From contig CAZYYE010000002.1 in assembly GCA_964651535.1 (NCBI GenBank), forward strand, positions 186,001 through 250,000: 64,000 bases of DNA, in the 5' to 3' direction. Shown piece by piece: positions 25,613-35,455 of this stretch (positions are counted from its first letter, which is position 1; each line of letters begins with the position of its first letter). Both the position numbers and the translations under genes were made by a program. This DNA is from Terrimesophilobacter sp964651535. GTDB taxonomy: Bacteria; Actinomycetota; Actinomycetes; Actinomycetales; Microbacteriaceae. A model generated the notes under the pieces. The model was not told the DNA's origin. It saw only the letters and a program-made list of their open reading frames with translations, and did not search any database.

Positions 25613-26218
25613 GTGAGCCAGATCCAAGCGACCCGCAGCCCGATCCTCCTTGCCGTGTTCCTCGTCATCACGGGAACGATCGGAGTTTACGCATCCTGGG
25701 AACTGACCGTGGCCAAGTTTCAGACTCTTCTCCATCCGGACACGAACCTTGGTTGCGACTTCAGCGTTCTCGTTCAGTGCGGGAAGAATCTTGACGCGTG
25801 GCAAGGCTCCGTGTTCGGGTTCCCGAATCCGCTCATCGGGCTTGCCGGATTCGTCGCTCCCATCGCCGTCGGAGTCGGAATCCTCGCCGGGGCCGCGTTC
25901 GCGCGCTGGTTCTGGGTCGTGTTCAACGTCGGCATTGCGGGTGCGTTCGCGTTCGTCTGCTGGCTCATCTACCAGAGCATTTTCAACCTGCACACACTGT
26001 GTCCGTGGTGCATGGTGGTGTGGAGCGTCACGATCCCGATGTTCTGGGCTGTCACCCTGTACAACCTCTCCGCGGGCAACATTCCCGCCGGGGCCCGCGC
26101 AAAGAAGTTCTTCGCTGCGGCATACGGCTGGATTCCCCTCATCACTTTTGTGAGCTACCTCGCCGTCGCCATCATCGCCCAGCTCAAGCTGGACGTCCTC
26201 ACGTCCCTGTTCTACTAA
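25613..26218 (+). CDS. Vitamin K epoxide reductase (VKOR) family protein
   Basis: A 201-residue membrane protein with about five helices. The active-site CxxC is in 'HTLCPWCMVVW' (Cys130, Cys133) and the loop cysteines are in 'GCDFSVLVQC' (Cys48, Cys56). These are the four redox cysteines of bacterial VKOR, which reoxidises a DsbA-like partner using menaquinone. No thioredoxin domain is fused and no dsbA-like gene is adjacent. GTG 25613 is preceded by the end of the rne leader region. It is convergent with the betaine ABC operon across a terminator hairpin. Confidence 0.92.
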   Translation: MSQIQATRSPILLAVFLVITGTIGVYASWELTVAKFQTLLHPDTNLGCDFSVLVQCGKNLDAWQGSVFGFPNPLIGLAGFVAPIAVGVGILAGAAFARWFWVVFNVGIAGAFAFVCWLIYQSIFNLHTLCPWCMVVWSVTIPMFWAVTLYNLSAGNIPAGARAKKFFAAAYGWIPLITFVSYLAVAIIAQLKLDVLTSLFY

Positions 26219-26239
26219 GGGGTTCGTCCCTTCACGACG

Positions 26240-26271
26240 AAAACGGGCGGCCCCCCGAAGGAGACCGCCCG
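26240..26271 (-). terminator. Rho-independent terminator after the betaine ABC operon
   Basis: On the minus strand CGGGCGG (26271-26265) pairs with CCGCCCG (26250-26244) and is followed by TTTTCG. It begins 18 bp after the binding-protein stop. The stem could also stop plus-strand transcription from the VKOR gene, though that side lacks a T-run. Confidence 0.7.
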
Positions 26272-26288
26272 CACGATTCGCGTATCGA

Positions 26289-27197
26289 CTATTTGGTCAA
26301 TCCGTCCACGTAGTCCTTGTGGTCGGCCATCCAGTCGGCGACGATCGACTCGTAGTCGCTGGCGTCCGCACCGCTGTTGTACAGCACGTTCTCCAGCGAG
26401 TAGAGCAGTTCGGAATCCATCTTGAAGTTCTTGATCCAACCCGTCAGCGTTGGGTAGTCCTTCTCGAAGTTCGCCTGCCCGATCGAGTGAATCGACTCCG
26501 CGGTTCCCAGCGTTCCCTTCGGGTCCTCCAGGTCGCGGATATCGTACTCGTCGTATGCCCAGTGCGGGCGCCACAACGTGACGACGATGTTCTCGTCGTT
26601 GTCGAGAGCCGCAGTCAGTTCGGCGAGCATGGCGGGAGTGGACGACGTGATGAAGTTCATTCCCTCCAGACCGTACCCGGGAATGACCTGCTCCTGAGTA
26701 GCCTTCGTGAGGCCGGCTCCCGGCTCGATTCCGACGATGCGGTTTCCGAACGCGTCTGCGTTGGCGGCCAATTCGTCCAGGGACGTGATCGGAGCATCAC
26801 CGTTCACGGCGATCGTGAGTGCCGCTTCGTCGTTCCATGCTCCGAGGTCGGTGAGCTTGTCGCCATACTCGTCCATGTAGGACTGGTGAGTGAGCGGCAG
26901 CCAGCCGTCGAAGGCCACGTCATAGTCGCCAGAGGCGATTCCCGCAAAGACGGGACCGGCATCTGCGTACTCGAGCGTGACGTTGTATCCCTTGTCCTCC
27001 AGAACGAGCTTCCAGAGAATCGAGGCGGCTTCACCTTCCGGCCAACCGTTGAATACACCTACCGTGAGGTCCATCTTGTCGCCGGTCTGTTCCTGGCTTC
27101 CCGTGTCGGTGCCAGAACCGGTGTCCGCCGCGCAGGCACCGAGGCCGAGCGTCGCAGCGGCCCCTATGGCAAGTGCAGCCAATAGTCGCTTCTTCAT
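26289..27197 (-). CDS. Glycine betaine/choline-type ABC transporter substrate-binding lipoprotein
   Basis: A 302-residue protein starting 'MKKRLLAALAIGAAATLGLG' with lipobox LGAC, then an OpuAC-type domain. Family blocks include 'FNGWPEGEAASILWKLVLED', 'DVAFDGWLPLTHQSYMDEYG' and 'LWRPHWAYDEYDIRDLED'; several Trp are placed as in betaine cages. It delivers quaternary ammonium osmolytes to the permease. ATG 27197 has AAAGGAAA upstream. It is last in the operon ATPase-permease-binding protein, separated from the permease by 79 bp with a hairpin. Confidence 0.93.
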   Translation of the reverse strand: MKKRLLAALAIGAAATLGLGACAADTGSGTDTGSQEQTGDKMDLTVGVFNGWPEGEAASILWKLVLEDKGYNVTLEYADAGPVFAGIASGDYDVAFDGWLPLTHQSYMDEYGDKLTDLGAWNDEAALTIAVNGDAPITSLDELAANADAFGNRIVGIEPGAGLTKATQEQVIPGYGLEGMNFITSSTPAMLAELTAALDNDENIVVTLWRPHWAYDEYDIRDLEDPKGTLGTAESIHSIGQANFEKDYPTLTGWIKNFKMDSELLYSLENVLYNSGADASDYESIVADWMADHKDYVDGLTK

Positions 27198-27261
27198 ATT
27201 CTTTGTTTCCTTTCGGCCCCGCTGTGTTGGGGCGATTGGGGTGTCGCACCGCGTCAGCGCG

Positions 27262-27277
27262 GGTGGCCTCAGCCACC
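27262..27277 (-). promoter_or_regulatory. Intercistronic hairpin between permease and binding-protein genes
   Basis: GGTGGC-TGAG-GCCACC forms a perfect 6-bp stem with a tetraloop right at the permease stop. A hairpin here could protect the upstream transcript or set the permease to binding-protein ratio. No T-run follows. Confidence 0.4.
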
Positions 27278-28206
27278 TACCTGACGGGCACCGTGTCAGT
27301 CGGCGAACTGCCGACCGAGTCTGAGTCGGAGGGAGTGTTTCCCGCCGGGGCTTTCGAGAAAATGGACATCGCGCTCGACGTTCTACCGCTGCCCAAAGTC
27401 GCAGTAAGGCGGTCGAGCAGGATTGCGAGAATGACGACCGCGAGTCCTGCTTCGAAACCAAGCCCGATGTCGATGCGCTGGAGCGACTGCACGATGGGCT
27501 TGCCGAGTCCTGGCGCGCCGACCATGCTTGCGATCACGACCATGGACAGCGAAAGCATGATGACCTGGTTCACGCCCGCCATGATGCTCGGCATGGCGAG
27601 CGGAAGCTGAATCTGGCGGAGGATTCGACGCGGCGATGCACCGAAGGCGTGGCCGGCCTCGACCACCTCCTTGTCAACACCGCGGATTCCCAGTTCCGTG
27701 AGGCGAACGCCCGGTGCCAACGCGAACGCGATCGTGGCGACAATGCCGGGGACGGCTCCAACACGGAACAACATGATGGCGGGAATCAGGTACACGAACG
27801 CCGGCATCGTCTGGAGGAAGTCCAGGATGGGCTTCACGATCGATGACACCGTCAGGGAGCGGGCCGCCCAGATCCCGATGGGGATGCTGATCGCGACGGC
27901 GATGAATGCGGCAACGATGGTCAGCGCGAGCGTATCCATCGCGTTCGACCACTGATTCACGAACTGGATCAGGAACAGGCCCGCAGCCGCGCCAAGCCCG
28001 AATCTCCACCCTCGTGCGTACACGGCGAGGGCGACAATGATGATGATGATCACCCAGAACGGCGGAGTTCCGACAACCCAGGTCACGGAATCGTAGAAGA
28101 CCTGGAAGATGCTCTTGATGACATCGAAGATGATGGAGAAGTACTCGGTGATGAAGTTGACAAAATCCTTCACCCACACGCCGAGCGGAATTCGAAAGTC
28201 GAACAT
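27277..28206 (-). CDS. Glycine betaine/proline ABC transporter permease (ProW/OpuAB type)
   Basis: A 309-residue membrane protein with about seven helices. The N-terminus 'FDFRIPLGVWVKDFVNFITE' is typical of ProW/OpuAB. The EAA loop is 'EVVEAGHAFGASPRRILRQI' around residue 200. A hydrophilic Ser/Asp/Thr tail of about 30 residues ends the protein. Its ATG overlaps the ATPase stop by one base (TAATG). It is the channel of the osmolyte importer. Confidence 0.93.
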   Translation of the reverse strand: MFDFRIPLGVWVKDFVNFITEYFSIIFDVIKSIFQVFYDSVTWVVGTPPFWVIIIIIVALAVYARGWRFGLGAAAGLFLIQFVNQWSNAMDTLALTIVAAFIAVAISIPIGIWAARSLTVSSIVKPILDFLQTMPAFVYLIPAIMLFRVGAVPGIVATIAFALAPGVRLTELGIRGVDKEVVEAGHAFGASPRRILRQIQLPLAMPSIMAGVNQVIMLSLSMVVIASMVGAPGLGKPIVQSLQRIDIGLGFEAGLAVVILAILLDRLTATLGSGRTSSAMSIFSKAPAGNTPSDSDSVGSSPTDTVPVR

Positions 28207-29534
28207 TACTGTGCACCTTCCTTCGCGCGGCTCGCTTCATCGGAGTCGTCGATCCCGTCAGGGTCCGACTCGAGGAGCATGTCTGTCACGACATCCGTGG
28301 GGATCGTGGAGGGCGGTTCCAGAGCGGTCGGCTCGCCGTTGGAGGTATCGATGTTGCCGAGGGCGGCAAGGAGCGTGACGCGAGGGATCACACCGAGAAG
28401 CCGCCGCTCATCGTCGATGACGGCAATCGGCAGATCGTTTTCGACCGCGACCTCGTACAGGTCGGCGAGGGCGATGTCCCCCGAGACCGCCGCAACGTCG
28501 GTATCGATCGCGGACTCCAGTTCCGTTTGCTTGTTCGTGACGAGTTTCATGACGTCGCGGTCGCGCACGGCGCCGACGAGCTTGCGGCCTCGCCCAAGAA
28601 CGAACGTCGCGGAAGTCTGAAGGTCGCGCATTTCGCGCAATGCCGCTCGCGGGCCCGCGGTGTCGGATACGACGGATCTCGCAGGCTCCATGGCGCTGGC
28701 CGCCGTGAGCACCCGTGCCCGGTCGACATCCTGAACGAACTGGGCGACGTAGTCGTTGGCCGGGTCTGTGAGGATCTCTTCCGGGGTGCCGACCTGCACG
28801 ATGCGGCCGTCGCGCATGACCGCGATCCGATCGCCGAGGAACATGGCTTCGTTCAAGTCGTGCGTGATGAAAATGATGGTTTTGCCGAGATCGGCGTGCA
28901 GCTCGATGAGTTGCTCCTGCATCTCGCGCCGGATGAGCGGGTCCAACGCGGAAAACGCCTCGTCCATGAGCAGGATGTCGGTTTCTGCCGCGAGCGCCCG
29001 GGCGAGCCCGACGCGCTGCTTCATTCCGCCGGAAAGTTGAGCGGGCAGTTTGTCTCCCCACCCGCCGAGGCCGACGACGTCGATGACTTTTCGTGCGCGC
29101 TCTTCCCGTTCGGTCTTGGGCATCCCCTGGATCTCGAGGGCATACGCGACGTTGTCGAGCACTGTGCGGTGGGGCAGGAGAGCGAAGTGCTGAAACACCA
29201 TGGACACCTTGTGGCGGCGGACGTCACGCAAATCCCGCGGAGGGATGCCGGAAATGTCTGTGGATCCGATGGTCACGGCACCGGACGTGGGCTCGAGCAG
29301 GCCGTTGAGCATTCGAATGAGCGTGGACTTGCCGGAGCCGCTCAAACCCATGACTACGAAAATCTCGCCTGCTTTGACTTCGAAGCTCGCATCGATGACT
29401 GCGGCGGTGCCGAGCGCGGCGATGTCGTCACGGCTTGCTCCGGCCTCGAGTTCGCGGACCGCGTCGTTGGGTCGACGCCCGAAAACTTTGTAGAGCTTGT
29501 GAGCCTTGACGGCGATGGGGTCGGGTTCGGTCAC
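28206..29534 (-). CDS. Glycine betaine ABC transporter ATP-binding protein with CBS domains (ProV/OpuAA type)
   Basis: A 442-residue ATPase. Walker A is 'GLSGSGKST', the signature 'LSGGMKQRVGLARALA', and Walker B 'ILLMDEAFSALDP'. The N-terminal 'KVFGRRPNDAV' block is diagnostic of ProV-type proteins. The C-terminal 170 residues carry a tandem CBS pair ('LPIAVIDDERRLLGVIPRV'), which senses ionic strength or c-di-AMP in homologues. GTG 29534 is chosen because GGAGG lies 6 bases before it; the frame to 29570 lacks this. First gene of the operon. Confidence 0.93.
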   Translation of the reverse strand: MTEPDPIAVKAHKLYKVFGRRPNDAVRELEAGASRDDIAALGTAAVIDASFEVKAGEIFVVMGLSGSGKSTLIRMLNGLLEPTSGAVTIGSTDISGIPPRDLRDVRRHKVSMVFQHFALLPHRTVLDNVAYALEIQGMPKTEREERARKVIDVVGLGGWGDKLPAQLSGGMKQRVGLARALAAETDILLMDEAFSALDPLIRREMQEQLIELHADLGKTIIFITHDLNEAMFLGDRIAVMRDGRIVQVGTPEEILTDPANDYVAQFVQDVDRARVLTAASAMEPARSVVSDTAGPRAALREMRDLQTSATFVLGRGRKLVGAVRDRDVMKLVTNKQTELESAIDTDVAAVSGDIALADLYEVAVENDLPIAVIDDERRLLGVIPRVTLLAALGNIDTSNGEPTALEPPSTIPTDVVTDMLLESDPDGIDDSDEASRAKEGAQ

Positions 29535-29908
29535 TGTTGCCTCCGCACCCCACGGCACCATTGAGCGCACGGGGTGTTTTGGTCACGCCCGGGTTGTCGC
29601 AGACTGCCCCATCATTCACATCGGCACGCCGAGAACTATCATTCGGCGGCCGGCCGGGGCTGAAGCGATCATGGGATCAGCTTCGTCGCGCCAACCGTAC
29701 GATCGTGGGCCATTCACCATTGCGGAGCGGCACGCACGAGCGCGGTCTGAACTTGCTTGTCCTACGGTATCAAGGTTGGACGAGTCCGGCAGGGTGTGCT
29801 ACGTGGCACCGTCAGGTCAAGAAAAACGCTGATCAGAGGCACAAATGCGCTAAAGGCCGAGCAAGATGGGTGCCCGGGTTTGTTGCAGTTTCGTTACCTG
29901 AACCGCCT
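29535..29908. other. 374-bp intergenic region upstream of the betaine operon
   Basis: It lies between the ndk stop and the ATPase start, both minus strand, and must hold the osmolyte operon promoter. Apart from the GGAGG before 29534 I see no clear -35/-10 pair, riboswitch or repeat. Open frames here have no Shine-Dalgarno and no recognisable product. Confidence 0.5.
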
Positions 29909-30331
29909 TCACGGAAACCACAGCGCGAGTTCGCGCGCTGCGCTCTCCGGCGAATCCGAACCGTGCACGAGATTTTGCTGCACCGCGAGCCCCCAATCGC
30001 GCCCGAGGTCGCCGCGGATCGTGCCGGGCGCGGCGCTGGTCGGATCCGTCGTGCCCGCGAGCATTCTGAATCCGTCAATCACGCCATTGCCCGCCACACG
30101 CATGGCGATAACCGGACCGCTCTCCATGAACTCCACAAGCGGCTCATAGAAGGGTTTGCCCTGATGCTCTTCGTAGTGTTGCGCGAGCAGGTCGCGGCCG
30201 GCATGCAGGAGCCGAATGTCCACGAGCTGATAGCCTTTCGCCTCGATGCGGCGAAGTATTTCACCCGTCAGACTTCTCGCGACGCCGTCGGGCTTCACGA
30301 GGACCAGGGTTTCTTCAACGGGATCGTTCAC
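29909..30331 (-). CDS. ndk: Nucleoside-diphosphate kinase
   Basis: A 140-residue enzyme that equalises NTP pools through a phosphohistidine. The active-site motif is 'NLVHGSDSPESA' with His123. 'TLVLVKPDGVARSLTGEIL' opens the fold. GTG 30331 directly follows the stop of the DUF4233 gene. Gene order folC-DUF4233-ndk is standard in actinobacteria. Confidence 0.97.
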   Translation of the reverse strand: MNDPVEETLVLVKPDGVARSLTGEILRRIEAKGYQLVDIRLLHAGRDLLAQHYEEHQGKPFYEPLVEFMESGPVIAMRVAGNGVIDGFRMLAGTTDPTSAAPGTIRGDLGRDWGLAVQQNLVHGSDSPESAARELALWFP

Positions 30332-30742
30332 TTAGGTCTCCTTCGCTTCGGAACTGTCAAGCGTCACTTTTCGGGCATCCAGTCTTCGTCCGGTCACGAA
30401 GCAGAAAACCCACAGGGCGGCAAACCCTGCGCCAACGAAGTACATGAGAGCCATCACGATACCGGTGGCGATGAGCACCGCCTGCAGCAGCCACCCGAGC
30501 CACACGCCTGCGGGGTATCGCACCGCCCAGGCCGCAATCAGAAACAAGACGAAAAGCGCTGCCCCGCCTCCGAATGCCACTCCTGCGGGAACCGCCTTGA
30601 GCCCGAACGCCGTCACGGTCGCGAAAAACATCAGCGCCGCCTCGAGGCCGAGCACTATCGACAGCAGCGACTCCGTCGCGCTGCGCTGCCGCCGAGCGCG
30701 CTGCTCGCGCGCCGTGGCAGATCGGTCTGCAGAGTCAGTCAT
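30332..30742 (-). CDS. DUF4233 domain-containing membrane protein
   Basis: A 136-residue protein with four helices after a basic N-terminus ('REQRARRQRSATESLLSIVL'). The block 'LGLEAALMFFATVTAFGL' is characteristic of DUF4233. The ATG overlaps the folC stop as ATGA. It sits between folC and ndk as in most actinobacteria; function unknown. Confidence 0.87.
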   Translation of the reverse strand: MTDSADRSATAREQRARRQRSATESLLSIVLGLEAALMFFATVTAFGLKAVPAGVAFGGGAALFVLFLIAAWAVRYPAGVWLGWLLQAVLIATGIVMALMYFVGAGFAALWVFCFVTGRRLDARKVTLDSSEAKET

Positions 30743-32130
30743 CGAATCCAGCCTTGCACAGTGGCCAGTTCGATGGCCTCACCGACGAGAGTGATGGAGC
30801 CCGTCACGAGCACCGCGCGCCCGTCCTCCGCAGCAGCCCACTCCCGTGCTTCCGCGAGCGCCGCCTCGAGCGTGTCGAACTCCAGGCGAACTGCCTCGTG
30901 CACCCACTCATCGACCCGCTCCGCCAGCTGATCTGAGGGAATGGCGCGATCGGAATGGGACTGTGTGACGTGGATGCGTGTCGCGAGAGGAGCAAGCTCG
31001 TCAACAATGCCGTGAGCATCCTTGTCTTCCAGAATGCCCATGACAAGCGCGAGTTCGTTGAAGTGGAAGTAGGTGCGAATTGCGGCCGCAAGCGCTCGCG
31101 CGCCGTGCGGATTGTGCGCGGCGTCGACGATGACCGTCGGGTCGACGCCGAGCGTGTGCAATCGCCCTGGCGACGTCGCCGTCGCGAGCCCTTCTGCGAG
31201 AACCTCGAGGTCGAGTTCCTGGTTTCCCCCGCCGAGAAACAATTCAACCGCAGCGATCGCCAGTGCCGCATTCTCCGCCTGATGATTTCCGAACAGCGGC
31301 AGGAACAGGTCCGGATAGTTTCCGGCGATCCCGCGCACCGAAATAACCTGGCCGCCTACCGCGATGGTCGTCGACTCCAGGGCGAACGCCTCGCCTTCGA
31401 CAAAAAGGGAGGACTCCGTGAGGCTCGCCGCTCGTTCGATCGCCGCGATGGCCTCAGGAGGCTGCTTCGCGGATACGACGTTCGCGGCCGGTTTGATGAT
31501 TCCCGCCTTCGTCGTCGCGATCTGCGAAATCGTAGTTCCGAGCCGGTGCATGTGGTCGAGCGCGATCGCCGTGAACACGGCAACCTGGCCGTCAGCGACG
31601 TTCGTCGAGTCCCATTCGCCGCCCATTCCCACCTCGAGCACGACAACGTCGACGGGTGCGTCGGCGAAACTTGCGAATGCCAGCACAGTGAGTGCCTCGA
31701 AATACGTCACGGGAAGCTCGCCAGCAGCCTCGAGCTCGGCATCCACCATGTGAAGGTACGGCCGGATGTCATCCCAGTTCGCGACGAGCGCCTCGTTGCC
31801 GATCGGTTCGCCGTCGATCACGATCCGCTCGTTCACCCGCACGAGGTGCGGACTCGTCATGAGGCCCGTGCGCAGACCGTGGGCGCGCAGAATGCTTTCC
31901 GCCATGCGCGCGGTGCTCGTCTTGCCGTTCGTTCCCGTGATGTGGATGATCGGGTACGAATGCTGCGGGTCGCCGAGCAGTTCGGCCACGCGCCTGGTCG
32001 GCCCGAGGCGCGGCTGCGGGTTCGATTCGCCCACTCTCGCGAGCAACTCCGCGTACACGCGATCGGCGTGCACCTGGAACAGCGCATTGTTGCCGATCTC
32101 CGGATCGTCTTCTTCGCGCTTCTTAGACAC
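30739..32130 (-). CDS. folC: Bifunctional folylpolyglutamate/dihydrofolate synthase
   Basis: A 463-residue Mur-ligase-type enzyme. The P-loop is 'HITGTNGKTSTARM', the Omega-loop region is 'LMTSPHLVRVNERIVIDG', and 'LEVGMGGEWDSTNVADG' is the second ATP/Mg motif. The C-terminal domain includes 'VDAAHNPHGARALAAAI'. It adds glutamate to folates and to dihydropteroate. GTG 32130 overlaps the ileS stop by 8 bp, so it is coupled to ileS. Confidence 0.96.
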   Translation of the reverse strand: MSKKREEDDPEIGNNALFQVHADRVYAELLARVGESNPQPRLGPTRRVAELLGDPQHSYPIIHITGTNGKTSTARMAESILRAHGLRTGLMTSPHLVRVNERIVIDGEPIGNEALVANWDDIRPYLHMVDAELEAAGELPVTYFEALTVLAFASFADAPVDVVVLEVGMGGEWDSTNVADGQVAVFTAIALDHMHRLGTTISQIATTKAGIIKPAANVVSAKQPPEAIAAIERAASLTESSLFVEGEAFALESTTIAVGGQVISVRGIAGNYPDLFLPLFGNHQAENAALAIAAVELFLGGGNQELDLEVLAEGLATATSPGRLHTLGVDPTVIVDAAHNPHGARALAAAIRTYFHFNELALVMGILEDKDAHGIVDELAPLATRIHVTQSHSDRAIPSDQLAERVDEWVHEAVRLEFDTLEAALAEAREWAAAEDGRAVLVTGSITLVGEAIELATVQGWIR

Positions 32131-35100
32131 GTGTCCCCCTGCCCTGGCGGTGGAGTTCGACGAGCACAGCGCCGAGATTGGCGAACTGGCCCGCGTTTAC
32201 GGTGGCACGAAATGCGTCGCCGGTTCCATGGATCGCAGCGAGCTCCTCGAGCGTCGAAAAATCCCCCTCGAACGTCGCGGCCGCACGCACCTCGATGGCC
32301 GTGGCAAGTGTTTCCTCCGCGATGACCGAGGAAAACCCAGCGACGCTGTTCGCTTCCGACTCGTCGGCGAAGTACAAGCGCAATTCGATCCGATCGCTCA
32401 CGTCGAGGGAAGCCGACCGCCGCGTGTCCTGAACAGCACGGATGATATCCCGGGCGAGGCCCTCGGATTCGAGCTCCGGCGTCGTCACGGTGTCGAGGAT
32501 CACGAAGCCCTCCGAGGGCAGGAATGCGACCGCGTTCGACGGGTCTGCCGACTCGAGAACGAGTTCGAATTCACCCTCGAGCAGTTTCTCGCCGCCTGCC
32601 GTGACCCTGCCGCCATCGACGCTCCAATCTCCGGATTTCGCAGCCTGGATGATGCGCTGCACTTCCTTTCCCACGCGCGGGCCGAGAGCCCTCGCGTTGA
32701 CCGAGAGTCGGCGGGTGATGCCGAAGCCGCCGAGGCTGTCTTCGGCGAGAGGCGCAAACACCACCGACTTGACGTTGAGCTCGTCCTGAAGGATCTCGGT
32801 GAACTCTGCGAGCCCTGCGCTGTCCCCCACGACGGTAAGCGTGGCCAGGGGAAGCCGAACTCGATGACCCGTCGACTTGCGAAGGGCGAGGCCGGCCGAG
32901 GCGATCTCGCGCACGCGATCCATCGCTCGGACCAACGCGTCGTCGCGCGGAAACTCCCGCGAGTCCGGCCAATCCTCGAGGTGTACGCTCCGCCCGCCCG
33001 TGAGTCCCTTCCACACGGTCTCCGCGACGAGCGGGACCAGCGGCGCCGCCGCTCGGGTTATGGTCTCCAGAACCGTGAACAACGTGTCGAATGCGGCCGT
33101 ATCGTTGCCGGCCCAGAACCGGTCGCGGCTTCGCCGCACGTACCAGTTCGTGAGGACGTCCGCGAAGTCGCGCAGCTTGGCAGCGGCAAGCGGCGAATCG
33201 AGCGCCTCGAGATCAGCCGTGACGTCGTCGAGGAGTTGCCCTGTCTTCGCGAGAAGGTATCGGTCAAGCACGTTCGTGGAGTCTGTGCGACGCTTCGCCG
33301 TGTAGTCATCAGCGTTCGCGTAGAGGGCGAAGAAGTAATACGTGTTCCAGAGCGGAAGCAGGAATTCCCGCACCCCGCCGCGGATGCCCTCCTCGGTGAC
33401 GACGAGGTTGCCGCCCCGGATGACCGAGGACGACATGAGGAACCAGCGCATGGCGTCCGCGCCGTCCCGATCGAACACTTCCGAGACATCCGGATAGTTG
33501 CGCAGGCTTTTCGACATCTTCTGGCCGTCGCTGCCGAGCACGATGCCGTGGCTGAGGACATTGCTGAACGCCGGGCGGTCGAAGATCGCGGTGGAGAGCA
33601 CGTGGAGCGTGTAAAACCAGCCGCGCGTCTGCCCGATGTATTCGACGATGAAATCAGCAGGGCTATGGCTGTCGAACCAGTCCTGATTGTCGAACGGATA
33701 GTGAACTTGCGCGAACGGCATGGAACCGGAGTCGAACCACACGTCGAGCACGTCCTCGATGCGGCGCATCGTGGACTTGCCCGTCGGATCATCCGGGTTC
33801 GGACGCGTCAGCTCGTCGATGAACGGCCGGTGCAGGTCGGTGTCGCCTGCCTCGTTCACGGGCAGCCGGCCGAAATCCTTCTCGAGTTCCGCGAGGGAGC
33901 CGTACACATCCACTCGCGGGTAGTCGGGATCGTCGCTCTTCCAGATCGGGATCGGCGACCCCCAATAGCGGTTGCGCGATATCGACCAGTCACGGGCATT
34001 CGACAGCCACTTGCCGAACTGACCGTCCTTGACGTTGCCCGGAACCCAGTTGATCTGCTGGTTGAGCTCGCCCATGCGGTCGCGGAACTCCGGCACCTTC
34101 ACGAACCAGCTCGACACGGCCTTATAAATGAGCGGATTGCGGCACCGCCAGCAGTGCGGATAACTGTGTTCGTAGCTGGCCACTTTGAGCAGGCGGCCCA
34201 TGTCGCGAAGCTGCTGCGTGAGCGGCTTGTTCGCGTCGAACACCTGCAGTCCGGCGACGCCGTCGATCTCCGGGAGGAATCGCCCGCCCTCATCGACCGA
34301 GAGAATGACCGGGATGCCGGCTTGGGCGCACACGACCTGGTCATCCTCACCGTAAGCAGGTGCCTGATGGACGATGCCCGTGCCCTCTCCCGTCTCGACG
34401 TAGTCTGCGACGAGAATCTGCCAGGCGTTCTCGGTGCCGTACGTGTCGACGTCGGCATAGAAATCCCAGAGCCTCTCATAGCGGATGCCGGCAAGCTCAG
34501 CTCCCGTGACGGTGCGGGAAACGGCCGCGCGAGCCTCGGCGGCGGATTCGTATCCGAACTCCTTTGCGTAACCGGCGATCGTGTCGGCGGCCAGCAGATA
34601 GGCGGCCGCCCCATCCGCGGAAGGGATCACCGCGTACTCGATCGCCGGTCCGACCGCGAGCGCGAGGTTCGTGGGAAGCGTCCACGGAGTCGTCGTCCAG
34701 GCGAGCGCGTTGACGCCCGCGAGCCCGAGCGCATCGGCTTTCTCCCCCGTGAGCGGAAACGTGACAGTCACGGACTGGTCCTGGCGCATCTTGTACACGT
34801 CGTCGTCCATGCGCAGTTCGTGGTTGGACAGGGGTGTCTGATCCCGCCAGCAATACGGCAGCACGCGGTAGCCCTCGTAGGCGAGGTCCTTGTCGTAGAG
34901 CTGCTTGAAGCCCCAGATCACGGACTCCATGAACGTGACGTCGAGTGTCTTGTAGTGGTTCTCGAAGTCGACCCAACGGGCCATGCGGGTGACGTACTCT
35001 TCCCACTCCTTCATGTATTTGAGAACGGAGTCTCGCGCCACCTGATTGAACGCCGCGATGCCCATTTCCTCGATCTGGCTCTTGTCCGTGATGCCGAGCT

Positions 35101-35455
35101 GGCGCTCCGCTTCGAGCTCGGCGGGGAGCCCGTGCGTGTCCCAGCCGAAGCGGCGGTGCACTTGCTTGCCGCGCATGGTCTGGAAGCGCGGGAACAGGTC
35201 CTTCGCGTATCCGGTGAGCAAATGCCCGTAGTGCGGCAGTCCGTTCGCGAACGGCGGCCCGTCGTAGAACACCCACTCGGGCGAACCCTCGCGCTGATCC
35301 ACCGAGGCCTGGAATGTGTCATCCTTCGCCCAGAACGCGAGAACGCGTTCCTCGAGCTCCGGAAAACGGGGACTCGGGCTCAGGGGCTCGACAGGCATGT
35401 CGTGTCCGCCGTTGTCGGCTGCGCTGTGGCGATCTGCGGAGATCGGGTAGGTCAT
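32123..35455 (-). CDS. ileS: Isoleucine-tRNA ligase
   Basis: An 1110-residue class Ia synthetase of the long actinobacterial type. The HIGH-like motif is in 'NGLPHYGHLLTGYAKD', KMSKS in 'GQKMSKSLRNYPD', and the CP1 editing domain lies between. The zinc-ligand-like 'CWRCRNPLIYK' is present. ATG 35455 has GAGGAAAG 8 bases upstream; the longer frame to 35563 is the T-box leader. It is controlled by that T-box and followed by folC. Confidence 0.97.
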   Translation of the reverse strand: MTYPISADRHSAADNGGHDMPVEPLSPSPRFPELEERVLAFWAKDDTFQASVDQREGSPEWVFYDGPPFANGLPHYGHLLTGYAKDLFPRFQTMRGKQVHRRFGWDTHGLPAELEAERQLGITDKSQIEEMGIAAFNQVARDSVLKYMKEWEEYVTRMARWVDFENHYKTLDVTFMESVIWGFKQLYDKDLAYEGYRVLPYCWRDQTPLSNHELRMDDDVYKMRQDQSVTVTFPLTGEKADALGLAGVNALAWTTTPWTLPTNLALAVGPAIEYAVIPSADGAAAYLLAADTIAGYAKEFGYESAAEARAAVSRTVTGAELAGIRYERLWDFYADVDTYGTENAWQILVADYVETGEGTGIVHQAPAYGEDDQVVCAQAGIPVILSVDEGGRFLPEIDGVAGLQVFDANKPLTQQLRDMGRLLKVASYEHSYPHCWRCRNPLIYKAVSSWFVKVPEFRDRMGELNQQINWVPGNVKDGQFGKWLSNARDWSISRNRYWGSPIPIWKSDDPDYPRVDVYGSLAELEKDFGRLPVNEAGDTDLHRPFIDELTRPNPDDPTGKSTMRRIEDVLDVWFDSGSMPFAQVHYPFDNQDWFDSHSPADFIVEYIGQTRGWFYTLHVLSTAIFDRPAFSNVLSHGIVLGSDGQKMSKSLRNYPDVSEVFDRDGADAMRWFLMSSSVIRGGNLVVTEEGIRGGVREFLLPLWNTYYFFALYANADDYTAKRRTDSTNVLDRYLLAKTGQLLDDVTADLEALDSPLAAAKLRDFADVLTNWYVRRSRDRFWAGNDTAAFDTLFTVLETITRAAAPLVPLVAETVWKGLTGGRSVHLEDWPDSREFPRDDALVRAMDRVREIASAGLALRKSTGHRVRLPLATLTVVGDSAGLAEFTEILQDELNVKSVVFAPLAEDSLGGFGITRRLSVNARALGPRVGKEVQRIIQAAKSGDWSVDGGRVTAGGEKLLEGEFELVLESADPSNAVAFLPSEGFVILDTVTTPELESEGLARDIIRAVQDTRRSASLDVSDRIELRLYFADESEANSVAGFSSVIAEETLATAIEVRAAATFEGDFSTLEELAAIHGTGDAFRATVNAGQFANLGAVLVELHRQGRGTRV

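Noticed and set aside
29506..29832. A 108-codon plus-strand frame in the ndk/betaine intergenic region
   Set aside because: No Shine-Dalgarno, no domain, and it overlaps the ATPase start and promoter region.
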